From NCBI GenBank assembly GCA_002295925.1, contig DBGO01000013.1, positions 248,001 through 312,000 on the forward strand: 64,000 bases of DNA, in the 5' to 3' direction. Shown in pieces: positions 34,621 through 43,608 of this stretch. A program made the translations under genes and the position numbers. This stretch comes from Flavobacteriales bacterium UBA852 (GTDB lineage: Bacteria > Bacteroidota > Bacteroidia > Flavobacteriales_E > Vicingaceae). Numbering within the stretch: position 1 is the first letter of the stretch; each line of letters begins with the position of its first letter. The notes beneath the pieces were generated by a model, which searched no databases, had not been told where the DNA came from, and was given only the letters and a program-made list of their open reading frames with translations.

Positions 34621-36273
34621 TTAAGCGTTGACTCTTACCGCTTCATAAAATTCATCAATGGCTTTCAGAATAAATTTATTGGAATCATAAATAGCTCGAA
34701 TGGCATTTAGTATTGAAGCTGCTGAAATATCAGGGTGATTTAAAGGTATTTTTTTCTCAATAACAAGTTGAAGCAGTTCTTCGTTAATGCTTTTGTTTAT
34801 AGTTTTTAACTCGGAGAGTTCGTCAATGCTGATTTTTTGCGGATTATTAATTAAGTTATTGAAAACGTTTAATACTTCGGTGTAAAAGTATTGTTGTTGT
34901 TTTTGAATATGGGCGTAAAAGCCCGTAATTTTTTCGTCGCCACTCATTTGCATTTGCTCAATGTCGTGTAAAATATCTTTCGACATTTTGGCGCTGTACA
35001 CCGCATCGCGCAGCGAAGCAATTAGATGAGAGGCAAGTTTCGATTCTTGTTCAGACATTTGCTCGCTTTCAATTTTGCCATAATATTCCAAAATAGCCAA
35101 TTCTATCGATTTCAGATTTTCATAAAAAGTATATAAACTGTCTTCTACAATTTTATCGTCAGGTTCTTTGTCCTTATTTAAATTCTCAATATTGATATTT
35201 AAGGATTTTAGATTAAATATTATCACATATTTAGCAAGTCTGTACACTTCATTTTTTACCGAAATTAAAGCTTCGTAAACTTCTTCAGATCTAACTTTAT
35301 TGATGAATTTTGTAAGTAAAAATTCTTTCTCTTTAACAGTTTTTCGTAAAAAACCGGCAAATTTGGCAATAAATGGATAAAAGATAATAATTCCTATTAA
35401 ATTAAACAATGTATGGAAAGCTGCCAAAGCATAAAGGTTGTCTTGGATGTTCAAATAATGGTGGATAAAATAAATTAGTGGATTAATTAAAACAAATGCT
35501 ATAATAGCAGTTATTAAATTGAAATAAAAATGACTTAATGCTGCTTGTTTTTTCGCTGCATTTTTACCAATTCCACCTAGAATTGCTGTAACAGTTGTAC
35601 CTAAGTTTGCTCCTATAACCATGCCCACAGCGGAGTCAAAAGTGATTATATTAGAATTTAAAGCAGATAATACAATAATTGTTGTGGCTGAACTGCTTTG
35701 GATTAGTGCCGTAATGCCTGTTCCAAGTAATAGAAAAACAAAAGTTCCGTGGTTGGCGTATTTTTCAATGTCAAATGTTTCGGTAATGTGGTCAAAAGTA
35801 TCTTTTATAAAAGATAATCCTAAAAATAAAAAGCCAAACCCGATAAGAAATTTACCGTAATTGGCCAATTTCTCGTTTTTGTTTAAAAACATCAGGGCAA
35901 ACCCGCCAATGGCAATAAAGGGTAATGCGAAAGTTTCTATTTCTACCTTAAAGCCCAATGTAGCAACAATCCAACCTGTAAATGTAGTACCTAAGTTAGC
36001 TCCCATAATTATCCCAATGGCATTTTCCAAAGGGATAAGTTGAGCGCCTACAAAAGCAATAGTCATTAACGAAACCACCGAACTGCTTTGCAGAACCATA
36101 GTGGTAATGGTGCCAGATAGAATAGAGCGAAACCGCGTATTGGTATTGTTACGCAAAAAACGCTTAAAGGAGCGACCGGCAATTTTTCTCAACGCTTCTT
36201 CCAGTTGCGACATACCGAACAGGAATATTCCCAGTCCGGCAAGTACTTGCCATATGTTAAATTCATTAAACAT
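34621..36273 (-). CDS. Na+/phosphate cotransporter family protein with PhoU-like tail
   Basis: A 550-residue protein. The membrane half (about 1-320) has the two inverted repeats of the NptA/YjbB family with their QSSS motifs (LQSSSVVSL and IQSSSATTII) and the GANLGTT repeats. The cytoplasmic C-terminal half (about 345-545) is helical and PhoU-like. It would import or export phosphate with sodium. It overlaps the end of the M42 peptidase gene by 8 bases. Confidence 0.9.
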   Translation of the reverse strand: MFNEFNIWQVLAGLGIFLFGMSQLEEALRKIAGRSFKRFLRNNTNTRFRSILSGTITTMVLQSSSVVSLMTIAFVGAQLIPLENAIGIIMGANLGTTFTGWIVATLGFKVEIETFALPFIAIGGFALMFLNKNEKLANYGKFLIGFGFLFLGLSFIKDTFDHITETFDIEKYANHGTFVFLLLGTGITALIQSSSATTIIVLSALNSNIITFDSAVGMVIGANLGTTVTAILGGIGKNAAKKQAALSHFYFNLITAIIAFVLINPLIYFIHHYLNIQDNLYALAAFHTLFNLIGIIIFYPFIAKFAGFLRKTVKEKEFLLTKFINKVRSEEVYEALISVKNEVYRLAKYVIIFNLKSLNINIENLNKDKEPDDKIVEDSLYTFYENLKSIELAILEYYGKIESEQMSEQESKLASHLIASLRDAVYSAKMSKDILHDIEQMQMSGDEKITGFYAHIQKQQQYFYTEVLNVFNNLINNPQKISIDELSELKTINKSINEELLQLVIEKKIPLNHPDISAASILNAIRAIYDSNKFILKAIDEFYEAVRVNA

Positions 36274-37285
36274 TAAACAAATGACTGATGTAAGCCATTG
36301 TTAAGTCTATGGTTGCTTCAATACCTTTTTTGTGGGTTCTTTCTGTTCCGTGAGAAGCTGCAACCCCCATTCCTATCAAGGCAACCCTAAAATCGTTTCC
36401 GGCTCGAAGTGCCGCCGAACCGTCTGAGCCATAAAACGGGTAAATATCTACTTTGTAAGGAATGTTTTGCTCTTGAGCCAAGTGTGTTAAGGTTTTTCTG
36501 AAGTTATAATCATACGGTCCGGATGAGTCTTTGGCGCAAATAGAACACGAAACCTCGTTTCCTTCGCAATCATCACCCAAAACACCCATATCAATTACCA
36601 ATAATTCTTCAATAGTGTTGCTGTAGCCGCCGGCACCTCCGTGACCTACTTCTTCGTAATTGGAAAAGAAAAGTTCTACCGGAATTTCACGGTTTTCTTG
36701 GTGTAAACGACGAGCCACTTCAAACAGCACATAACATCCGGCTTTATTATCTAAAAAACGGGATTTAATAAATCCATTGGGCAATTCACGGTATTTAGGA
36801 TCGACAAAAATAATGTCGCCGACAGAAATTCCCAGTTTATCAACATCTTCTTTAGAGTAAACCTCTTCGTCAATACGAATGTGCATAGTTGCAACACTTC
36901 GTTTGGTTTGTTCTTTTTCTTTATTGGCATGAACCGAAGGATTGTTCAACAAAATGGTTCCCGTATATTCTTTTCCCGATAAAGTTTTAATGGTAACATA
37001 TTCACCTTCGGCTCCCGTAAGCGATAATCCGCCAAGCAATGAAAATGCCAATGTGCCGTTTGGTTTAATTTTTGAAACTATTGCACCCAAAGTGTCAACA
37101 TGGGCGGCAATAGCCAAAGTAGGATTGTTGCCCAAAGCACATTTTACGGCACCTTTATTTGTAAATTCGGGCTGATAACCCATTGATTTTAATGTTTGAT
37201 AGATATATTCGCAAGCTTCTTGTGTGTATCCCGAAGGAGATGGGATTTCGATAAGTTGCTTTAAAAGTTGGTAATTATTTTCCAT
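36266..37285 (-). CDS. M42-family metallopeptidase (glutamyl aminopeptidase-like)
   Basis: A 339-residue cytosolic zinc aminopeptidase of the M42 family. Metal ligands and catalytic residues are visible: AAHVDTLG, FLDNKAGCYVL, SNYEEVGHGGA with the catalytic Glu pair, VIDMGVLGDD, and the last His in GVAASHGTERTHKKG. Length is typical. It is the second gene of a minus-strand run from the flippase-like gene at 38.4 kb to the phosphate transporter. Confidence 0.93.
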   Translation of the reverse strand: MENNYQLLKQLIEIPSPSGYTQEACEYIYQTLKSMGYQPEFTNKGAVKCALGNNPTLAIAAHVDTLGAIVSKIKPNGTLAFSLLGGLSLTGAEGEYVTIKTLSGKEYTGTILLNNPSVHANKEKEQTKRSVATMHIRIDEEVYSKEDVDKLGISVGDIIFVDPKYRELPNGFIKSRFLDNKAGCYVLFEVARRLHQENREIPVELFFSNYEEVGHGGAGGYSNTIEELLVIDMGVLGDDCEGNEVSCSICAKDSSGPYDYNFRKTLTHLAQEQNIPYKVDIYPFYGSDGSAALRAGNDFRVALIGMGVAASHGTERTHKKGIEATIDLTMAYISHLFNV

Positions 37286-37333
37286 AAAAAGTAGAATTTA
37301 TTTCAAAAGTAATTAATTATTAAAACAAAACGG

Positions 37334-38380
37334 TTATTTATTGTACACTCGCCGGAGCCAGTTGGGTAAAACAATAATTCCGATAATTAGGTAAGGATAG
37401 TAAGAAAAAAGTCTCCAAAGAAGTGCAATTGCCGGAGAAAGACCTTGCGGAATAAAATCCTGCAGAAAGCCATCGAAAGCCAACTCTGCTATTCCGGCTC
37501 CTCCTGGAGTAGGGCTGATGAGCATAATTACCCACATCACCAATTGCCGGCCAAAAATCAATAAATGTTCTGAAACAGGGTTGAATGCCAAGATTAGAAA
37601 ATTGACAACAAAGTAGCGGGCTGTCCATGCAAAAATTGTTGCCACAAATCCCTTTATCCAATAGGTTACAGGTTTTCCTTTCAGTTCTTCCGAAGTAATA
37701 ATAATATCGTTAGCCGTTTGAATGGCTTTTTTTCGCCAACGCTTTAATAATTTTAGTTGAAAAACAGAATAAATGATTTTTTTTACGCGAAGCGGAGCAA
37801 CAAAAATACCCAATGTGATAGTAAGTGTAAGTAATACGATAAAAGAAAAACCTACCCAAAAAATCTCTTGACTTCCCAGAGTAAATCCAAAAATTTGTTT
37901 TTCGAGATTAACGGGAAATAATTCATTAGCTCCGATAAATAAAAATACCAATGGTACCGATAAAATATAAAAAAGTTCGTCGAGCATGGCTGTAACCATA
38001 ACAATAGCTGTGCTTTTGCCAAGGTTTATTTTTTCTTTGTTTAAGATGAAAATAGCAACTCCCGACCCTCCAACCACAGAAGGTGTAACCGCTGATGCAA
38101 ATTCCCACAACATGATAACATCAAAAGATTTTCGCCAAGAAATTTTGTTTTCTGTCAATATTCTGATGCGATACATATATGCAATATCGCGCAGAGCCAT
38201 CATTAACAAAGCTATAAATAGCCAAAATAATGTTTGAAAGGTCCAGTCAACATTTGAAAAAGCTTCCTTGTCAAAACCTTTCCACAACATCCAACCGGAA
38301 ACAGCCAACCCCAATAAAACGGGAATGAACAATTTTTGTGGAGTTAAAAGTTTTGATATGTTTACTTCTCTGGTATCCAA
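37334..38380 (-). CDS. UPF0104 / lysylphosphatidylglycerol synthase-like membrane protein
   Basis: A 348-residue integral membrane protein, second member of the UPF0104 family in the window (the first is at 19.3 kb). Diagnostic blocks are FASAVTPSVVGGSGVAIFIL and MLISPTPGGAGIAELAF. The start appears to be a TTG at 38380; no ATG lies near. A flippase or lipid-export role is inferred from family relatives. Confidence 0.83.
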   Translation of the reverse strand: MDTREVNISKLLTPQKLFIPVLLGLAVSGWMLWKGFDKEAFSNVDWTFQTLFWLFIALLMMALRDIAYMYRIRILTENKISWRKSFDVIMLWEFASAVTPSVVGGSGVAIFILNKEKINLGKSTAIVMVTAMLDELFYILSVPLVFLFIGANELFPVNLEKQIFGFTLGSQEIFWVGFSFIVLLTLTITLGIFVAPLRVKKIIYSVFQLKLLKRWRKKAIQTANDIIITSEELKGKPVTYWIKGFVATIFAWTARYFVVNFLILAFNPVSEHLLIFGRQLVMWVIMLISPTPGGAGIAELAFDGFLQDFIPQGLSPAIALLWRLFSYYPYLIIGIIVLPNWLRRVYNK

Positions 38381-38525
38381 AAATTTGGGTTTATTCCAAA
38401 GTTAAGATTAAAATTAATCGTGTGCTAAACAGGTTAAGCAAATCAATGGTAGATTCGTCCATTTATAAATGTGTTTTGGGTTAAAATGACAATATTTATT
38501 TTATTTTCGCAAAAATGTTCACACA

Positions 38526-38879
38526 ATGAGAAAAATATATTACTTAAGCACATGCGATACTTGTAAGCGAATAATGAAAGAACTTAAACTTGAAGGGTTT
38601 GAAAAACAAGATATTAAAACAGAGTCAATTACAGAAGAACAATTGGGGCAAATGCGTGCACTTGCCGGTTCGTACGAAGCTTTGTTCAGTAAACGCGCAC
38701 GAAAGTATAAAGCATTAGGGATAAAAGATAAAAATTTGACCGAAGACGATTACAAGCAGTATATTTTGTCTGATTATACTTTTTTGAAACGTCCGGTGAT
38801 TATTGTAGATGATACTATTTTTGTGGGGAACTCGCCTAAAACCTTAGAGGCAGCCAAGAAACTTATCAATGAAAAATAA
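38526..38879 (+). CDS. ArsC/Spx-family thioredoxin-fold protein
   Basis: A 117-residue protein of the arsenate reductase (ArsC/YffB/Spx) family. The N-terminal CDTCKR motif (Cys10, Cys13), the central ALFSKRARKYKALG and the C-terminal FLKRPVIIVDDTIFVG are typical. With a CxxC and no arsenic genes nearby, it may be a YffB-like thiol protein rather than a true arsenate reductase. It overlaps the transporter gene by 11 bases. Confidence 0.85.
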   Translation: MRKIYYLSTCDTCKRIMKELKLEGFEKQDIKTESITEEQLGQMRALAGSYEALFSKRARKYKALGIKDKNLTEDDYKQYILSDYTFLKRPVIIVDDTIFVGNSPKTLEAAKKLINEK

Positions 38880-39753
38880 ATCGCTTGCGGCACACCTGGC
38901 ATTGTTTTGTGCTAACCTGATTTATGGCATAAATTACAGTGTTGCCAAAGATGTTATGGGGCAATATGTGCAACCTTTTGGTTTTATTTTAAGCAGGGTA
39001 ATTGGAGCCACATTATTGTTTTGGTTGGCACACAGTTTATTTTATTCCGAAAAGGTTGATAAAAAAGATTTACCCAAGTTGTTTTTATTGGGGCTTTTTG
39101 GTGTTGCCGTTAATCAATTGTTGTTTTTCAAAGGTTTAGATCTGACAACACCAATTAACGCATCCATAATTATGACCTCAAACCCGATTTTGGTATTGAT
39201 TGCGGCTAATTTTTTACTGAAAGAACGGCTGACACTTTCTAAAATCTTCGGTATTCTGTTAGGATTAACGGGTGCGTTAACTTTATTGTTTGTAAAATCG
39301 GATTTTAGCTTTGGCTCACAAACTTGGAAAGGTGATCTGATGGTGTTTTTGAATGCCGCAAGTTATGGCGTTTATTTGGTTATGGTTAAACCGCTGATGC
39401 AAAAATACAAACCGATAACGGTAATTAAATGGGTGTTTTTATTTGGATTGATTATTGTTTTCCCGTTTGGAATAAGTGAATTTACAGAAATAGATTTTCA
39501 TTCATTTACTCCAAAAATATGGTTTGAGTTTTTATTCGTTATTGTAGCCACAACATTTTTGGCTTACCTCCTCAACATTTATGCATTAAAGCGGGTTAGT
39601 CCGTCAGTGGTATCAACTTACATCTATTTACAACCTCTTTTAGCAAGCATTTTTGCCATACTAATGCATCAAGATACCATTAATTGGGTGAAAATAATCT
39701 CTGCCATAATGATATTTGCCGGAGTGTATTTGGTGAGCAAGCGTTCTTCTTAA
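38869..39753 (+). CDS. EamA-family (DMT) transporter
   Basis: A 294-residue membrane protein with ten hydrophobic helices in two EamA repeats (about residues 8-140 and 155-290). Motifs such as INASIIMTSNPILVLIAA and SPSVVSTYIYLQPL are typical. Substrates of these drug/metabolite carriers vary; none can be assigned. It converges on the receiver-domain gene with a 4-base overlap. Confidence 0.87.
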   Translation: MKNKSLAAHLALFCANLIYGINYSVAKDVMGQYVQPFGFILSRVIGATLLFWLAHSLFYSEKVDKKDLPKLFLLGLFGVAVNQLLFFKGLDLTTPINASIIMTSNPILVLIAANFLLKERLTLSKIFGILLGLTGALTLLFVKSDFSFGSQTWKGDLMVFLNAASYGVYLVMVKPLMQKYKPITVIKWVFLFGLIIVFPFGISEFTEIDFHSFTPKIWFEFLFVIVATTFLAYLLNIYALKRVSPSVVSTYIYLQPLLASIFAILMHQDTINWVKIISAIMIFAGVYLVSKRSS

Positions 39754-40118
39754 GCCGCTTCATTTTCCGAGTAATCCAACAATGATTGAATTTCACACAG
39801 GTTGCCGTTGGAGAAATAATCACATTTTACCAATACGTTTTTCTTATTGGTGTGCATCATCGTGTTAGGCGTGAATATCCATGTTCTTACTTTTGAAAAT
39901 GAGGCAACTTTCAATGCTTTTTTTATTTGTTCTTCATTTCTGCAAAAATATAAATCGATAATCAGAACATCGGCTTGATTTTCTTGCAAATGTTGCAAAC
40001 AGCGTTCGGCATCGTTAAATTGTAAAACAGATTCATCGGTGTTAAGTTGTAGGTTTTGTTTCCAAAATTCTTTTTGAATATTGTTTAAGCTTAATACGAT
40101 TACATTAGGAGTTTTCAT
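39750..40118 (-). CDS. Degenerate response-regulator receiver domain
   Basis: A 122-residue stand-alone protein with the alternating strand-helix pattern of a CheY-like receiver. The central DVLIIDLYF gives a possible phospho-acceptor Asp. The acidic pair expected after the first strand is missing (IVLSLNN instead of a DD), and the conserved Thr/Ser and Lys region is poorly kept. It may have lost phosphorylation or act as a fold-only partner. No kinase is adjacent. Confidence 0.6.
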   Translation of the reverse strand: MKTPNVIVLSLNNIQKEFWKQNLQLNTDESVLQFNDAERCLQHLQENQADVLIIDLYFCRNEEQIKKALKVASFSKVRTWIFTPNTMMHTNKKNVLVKCDYFSNGNLCEIQSLLDYSENEAA

Positions 40119-40282
40119 GGCGTTTAGTTTTAATATTACGATAAATGCAATGTAAACAATGTGCCAAAATTGTAACTCCTTGTAAATCTTGTAGTTTAGG
40201 TGTTAAAATGCGTATTTAAAATTCCCAAAACGAAACAAGTTTCTCAAAATTGGAATTAAGTTTGAGGTTAAAAGCAATTAAT

Positions 40283-40317
40283 AAATAAAAAGCCGGTTCA
40301 AAATTTTGAACCGGCTT
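40283..40317 (-). terminator. Intrinsic terminator after the oligopeptide-binding protein gene
   Basis: A 28-base perfect palindrome (40290-40317), arms AAGCCGGTTCAAAA, 25 bases after the stop at 40342, with an AT-rich tail. Confidence 0.8.
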
Positions 40318-40341
40318 GAAGAGGTTTTAATTATTGCTTAA

Positions 40342-42102
40342 TTAATGTGTCTCTACATTTTCTTTTTTAGGTGATACTTTTTCGGTTTTATAAACAATTG
40401 CATAATCTCGGTAATCCATAGGGTTGGGGAAGAATTGGTGTACATTTGATTTTATCAAAACAAAACGTTCGTCGTAATAAAGTACAGCTACCGGAGCATC
40501 TTCTATCATAATTTGCTCCGCTTGTAATAATAGTTTGTATCGTTCTTTTTTGTCTTTAGTGTTTTGTGCTTTTTCAAACAGCTCGTCAAATTTTGGGTTT
40601 TGATAGCGCGAGTAATTAGGATAAGACGGTGTGTTTCTGTCTTTTGGGACTATTTTTCCGTAAAACATGATTAAGAAACTTGTAGGGTCAGGATAATCGG
40701 CAATCCATGCGGTTTGGAAAATCTCAGAGCGCATTAACTTTTCATCTTTAATTTTTTGTGCTAAACTAACAGCTTCAGTTTCTATATTTAGATTTAAAAC
40801 CGATTGTAATTGTTTTTGCACCTCAAGAGCAATAGCAATATTTTTAGCACCTCCGCGGTTTAATTCCAATTTTATTTTTGGAGCGCCTTTTCCATCGGGA
40901 TAACCTGCTTTTGCTAATAATTCTTTAGCTCTTTCCGGGTTAAAATTGTATCCTACTATACTGTTGGTTTTGTATCCGTTAAATGCCGGCGGAGTAATTC
41001 CATGGTAACCTTCGCCGTATGCTTCTCCTTTAAGTATATCCGAAACAATTTTTTCACGGTTGATGGCATAATTGATAGCTTGACGCAAATATTTATTGTC
41101 AAGTGGCTTGTCAATAATGTTAAATTCCAAATAGTGTGTTGCCATTAATGGTACTCGTTCTAAAATATATTTAGGCGGTTTGTTTTCAAACCCTTCAATA
41201 TTTTCTTGTACCATTTTTTTAACAGAGCTGGCAGGTAATCCTACCAAAATGTCAATAGCGTCATTATTGAATTGCTTTAAATCTTCTTGTTTAGAAGGAA
41301 TAATGTTGACAATTACTTTATCTAAATAGGGCAATTGATTGCCTTTATCATCTTTTAAGTAATAGTTAGGGTTTTTCTCTAAAACCCAATGTTCTTCATT
41401 TCTGTCTGCCAAAATAAACGGACCACAACCAACAATTTGTTGATGACCGTACATTTCAACGGCTTCTTTTGCTACAATGCCCGAATATGATGCCGCCAAT
41501 AAATTTAAAATATTGTCATTTGGTTTTTCTAAAGTTATTTGAATAGTGTAATCGTCTATTAGTTTAACACCTTCCAAATCGGCATCCATGTCGGATTTTT
41601 TATAAAAGTCGTTAGCGCCTACAATTACATCTTTTGCAACAACAGAAAATGCAGAATTTTCAGGGTCGTTAAAACATATTCTTTTTAAAGTATATAATAC
41701 ATCATTTGCAGTTAGCTCTCTACCTTTACCGTTTTCAAAACAAACATCATCATGAAAGTAAACACCTTTGCGAATGTGAAAAGTGTAGGTTTTTCCATCT
41801 TCGCTAACGTCCCAACTTTCGGCAACAGCAGGTTTTATGGATAAATCTTTTGGGTCGTAAGCAACAAGCCCGTCAAATATTTGTGAAGAAACGTGCTCTG
41901 TATGAGCATCAACCAATGCAATGGGGTCTATAATTGGGTTTAGTTCCATTTCAGAAACATGCAGTTCTCCTCCCAATTGCAATTTATTGGAAGTTTCAAT
42001 ATTTTCGTTGTCGGCGGCAGTATCTGAAGTGTTATTATCCACGCCACAACCGGCTAATAAAGCAGTGACAAACGATAGAATAAGGATTTTACCTTTTTTC
42101 AT
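40342..42102 (-). CDS. Oligopeptide ABC transporter substrate-binding lipoprotein (OppA-like)
   Basis: A 586-residue SBP_bac_5 family protein. The lipobox LLAGCG makes it a lipoprotein; it starts at MKKGKILIL (42102) because upstream residues have no signal character. Typical blocks are HIRKGVYFHDD, ANDVLYTLKRI, RQAINYAINREK and WIADYPDPTSFL. It should capture peptides in the periplasm. No permease or ATPase gene is nearby, so either it serves a transporter encoded elsewhere or has another role. Confidence 0.88.
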   Translation of the reverse strand: MKKGKILILSFVTALLAGCGVDNNTSDTAADNENIETSNKLQLGGELHVSEMELNPIIDPIALVDAHTEHVSSQIFDGLVAYDPKDLSIKPAVAESWDVSEDGKTYTFHIRKGVYFHDDVCFENGKGRELTANDVLYTLKRICFNDPENSAFSVVAKDVIVGANDFYKKSDMDADLEGVKLIDDYTIQITLEKPNDNILNLLAASYSGIVAKEAVEMYGHQQIVGCGPFILADRNEEHWVLEKNPNYYLKDDKGNQLPYLDKVIVNIIPSKQEDLKQFNNDAIDILVGLPASSVKKMVQENIEGFENKPPKYILERVPLMATHYLEFNIIDKPLDNKYLRQAINYAINREKIVSDILKGEAYGEGYHGITPPAFNGYKTNSIVGYNFNPERAKELLAKAGYPDGKGAPKIKLELNRGGAKNIAIALEVQKQLQSVLNLNIETEAVSLAQKIKDEKLMRSEIFQTAWIADYPDPTSFLIMFYGKIVPKDRNTPSYPNYSRYQNPKFDELFEKAQNTKDKKERYKLLLQAEQIMIEDAPVAVLYYDERFVLIKSNVHQFFPNPMDYRDYAIVYKTEKVSPKKENVETH

Positions 42103-42263
42103 AATATTTTTTGTTTTAATTACGTAATTATTATCTTCGTGGTTACAATTATAAACAATAATTGTCAAATTAAAATATATTTTGCAAAATAGTAAATTAT
42201 GTCATTCAATAAAATGTTATTTAGACGAATTGCAATAAAATGTAGATTATTTTAAAAATATTT

Positions 42264-42294
42264 TTTGTTTTTACAACAAAGATTTATAATATTG
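42264..42294 (+). promoter_or_regulatory. Promoter of the secreted protein gene at 42341
   Basis: TTTG (42264-42267), a 19-base spacer and TAATATTG (42287-42294), one base off consensus, 46 bases before the ATG. Confidence 0.5.
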
Positions 42295-42340
42295 CATTTA
42301 ATATGTTGTCGAAAGACTCAATTTTAAGAAAATTACAACT

Positions 42341-43129
42341 ATGAAAAAAGCAATTTTTACTACACTTTTCGCCACTTTAGTAACACTTAATGCTTTAGCC
42401 GGAGTTATTGTTTTGGAAGGACATTATCAAGGTAAAAATTTATATGTTCAAAACCCATTTGCCGGCTCGGGAGTAGGTTTTTGTACCTATGAAGTAACTG
42501 TAAACGGTGAAGTAACAACTGATGAGTGGAACTCTTCGGCATTTGAAATTGATTTGGCTGCTCGTGGATTAAAAGTGGGCGAACCTGTTGTAATTAAAAT
42601 TAAACATAAAGATGATTGTAAGCCAAAAGTGCTTAACCCTGAAGTTTTGAAGCCAAAATCAACTTTCGAAGTGGTAAGTATGGAAGTTACGCCTGACGGT
42701 GTTTTAAAATGGAAAACAAAGAACGAAACAGGAAAGTTGCCTTACATTATTGAGCAATATCGTTGGAATAAATGGGTTCGTGTTGGTGAAGTAGATGGTG
42801 TTGGAACACCCGGAGAGCATGAGTATTCATTCCAAATCACTCCTCATTCAGGGGTAAATAAATTTAGAGTAAAACAAGTTGACTACAGTGGAAAACCACG
42901 CTACTCTAAATCTGTGGAATTTACATCGGATATTCCTGAAATAACGTTCTCACCGATAAAAGTAAAAGATAAGATTGAGTTTACAGGTGAAACCATGTAT
43001 GAAATATACGACAGTTACGGAAACATTGTTAAGAAAGGATTTGGTAAAGAAATAGATGCCAGCAATTTGACAAAAGGTATCTACTATTTGAGCTATGATA
43101 ATAAAACCGATACTTTCGTTAAAAAATAA
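42341..43129 (+). CDS. Secreted protein of unknown function
   Basis: A 262-residue exported protein with a signal peptide (1-20, ending ALAG). Residues 21-100 look like a beta-domain (VIVLEGHYQGKNLYVQNPF), then a fibronectin-like stretch (LKWKTKNETGKLPYIIEQYRW), and a C-terminal region (YEIYDSYGNIVKKGFGKEID ... GIYYLSYDNKTDTFVKK) that resembles a short type IX sorting domain. It has a promoter before it and a terminator after it. Confidence 0.72.
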   Translation: MKKAIFTTLFATLVTLNALAGVIVLEGHYQGKNLYVQNPFAGSGVGFCTYEVTVNGEVTTDEWNSSAFEIDLAARGLKVGEPVVIKIKHKDDCKPKVLNPEVLKPKSTFEVVSMEVTPDGVLKWKTKNETGKLPYIIEQYRWNKWVRVGEVDGVGTPGEHEYSFQITPHSGVNKFRVKQVDYSGKPRYSKSVEFTSDIPEITFSPIKVKDKIEFTGETMYEIYDSYGNIVKKGFGKEIDASNLTKGIYYLSYDNKTDTFVKK

Positions 43130-43151
43130 TCCACTTAAATTGTGTAAATTT

Positions 43152-43177
43152 ATCCCGCTAATGCGGGATTTTTTTTT
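43152..43177 (+). terminator. Intrinsic terminator after the secreted protein gene
   Basis: ATCCCGC-TAAT-GCGGGAT with a run of nine T residues; 23 bases past the stop at 43129 and before the ATG at 43194. Confidence 0.85.
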
Positions 43178-43193
43178 ATCTAAAAATTGTAAA

Positions 43194-43601
43194 ATGATTA
43201 AAAAAGTAGAGCACATAGGTATAGCTGTTAAAGATTTGCAGGCTTCACAAAAACTTATGGAAGATTTGCTTGATACAAAAATGTATAAAACTGAAACGGT
43301 TAATTCTGAAGGCGTGAGTACGGGGTTTTTTCAGGTTGGTGAAACTAAAATTGAATTGCTTGAAGCCACAAATAAACAAAGCCCAATTGCTAAGTTTATT
43401 GAGAAAAGAAATGAAGGAATACACCACATTGCTTTGGATGTTGATGATATATATACCGAAATGGAACGGCTACAAAAATTGGGTTTTATAATATTAAATG
43501 AAACACCAAAAAAAGGAGCCGACAATAAATTGGTTTGCTTTCTGCACCCTAAGTCAACCAATGGAGTGTTAGTAGAATTATGTCAAGAAATTAAAGAGTA
43601 A
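43194..43601 (+). CDS. mce: Methylmalonyl-CoA epimerase
   Basis: A 135-residue VOC-fold enzyme interconverting (R)- and (S)-methylmalonyl-CoA. The metal site is visible: KVEHIGIAV (His7), GIHHIALDV and VLVELCQE (Glu). The length is right when the start is MIKKVEH at 43194; the frame extends to 43095, but those codons overlap the previous gene and a terminator. It precedes gmd by 7 bases. Confidence 0.92.
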   Translation: MIKKVEHIGIAVKDLQASQKLMEDLLDTKMYKTETVNSEGVSTGFFQVGETKIELLEATNKQSPIAKFIEKRNEGIHHIALDVDDIYTEMERLQKLGFIILNETPKKGADNKLVCFLHPKSTNGVLVELCQEIKE

Positions 43602-43608
43602 ATAAGAG

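Noticed and set aside
43095..43193. Upstream extension of methylmalonyl-CoA epimerase
   Set aside because: The bases include the end of the previous gene and its terminator, and the protein length is normal without them.
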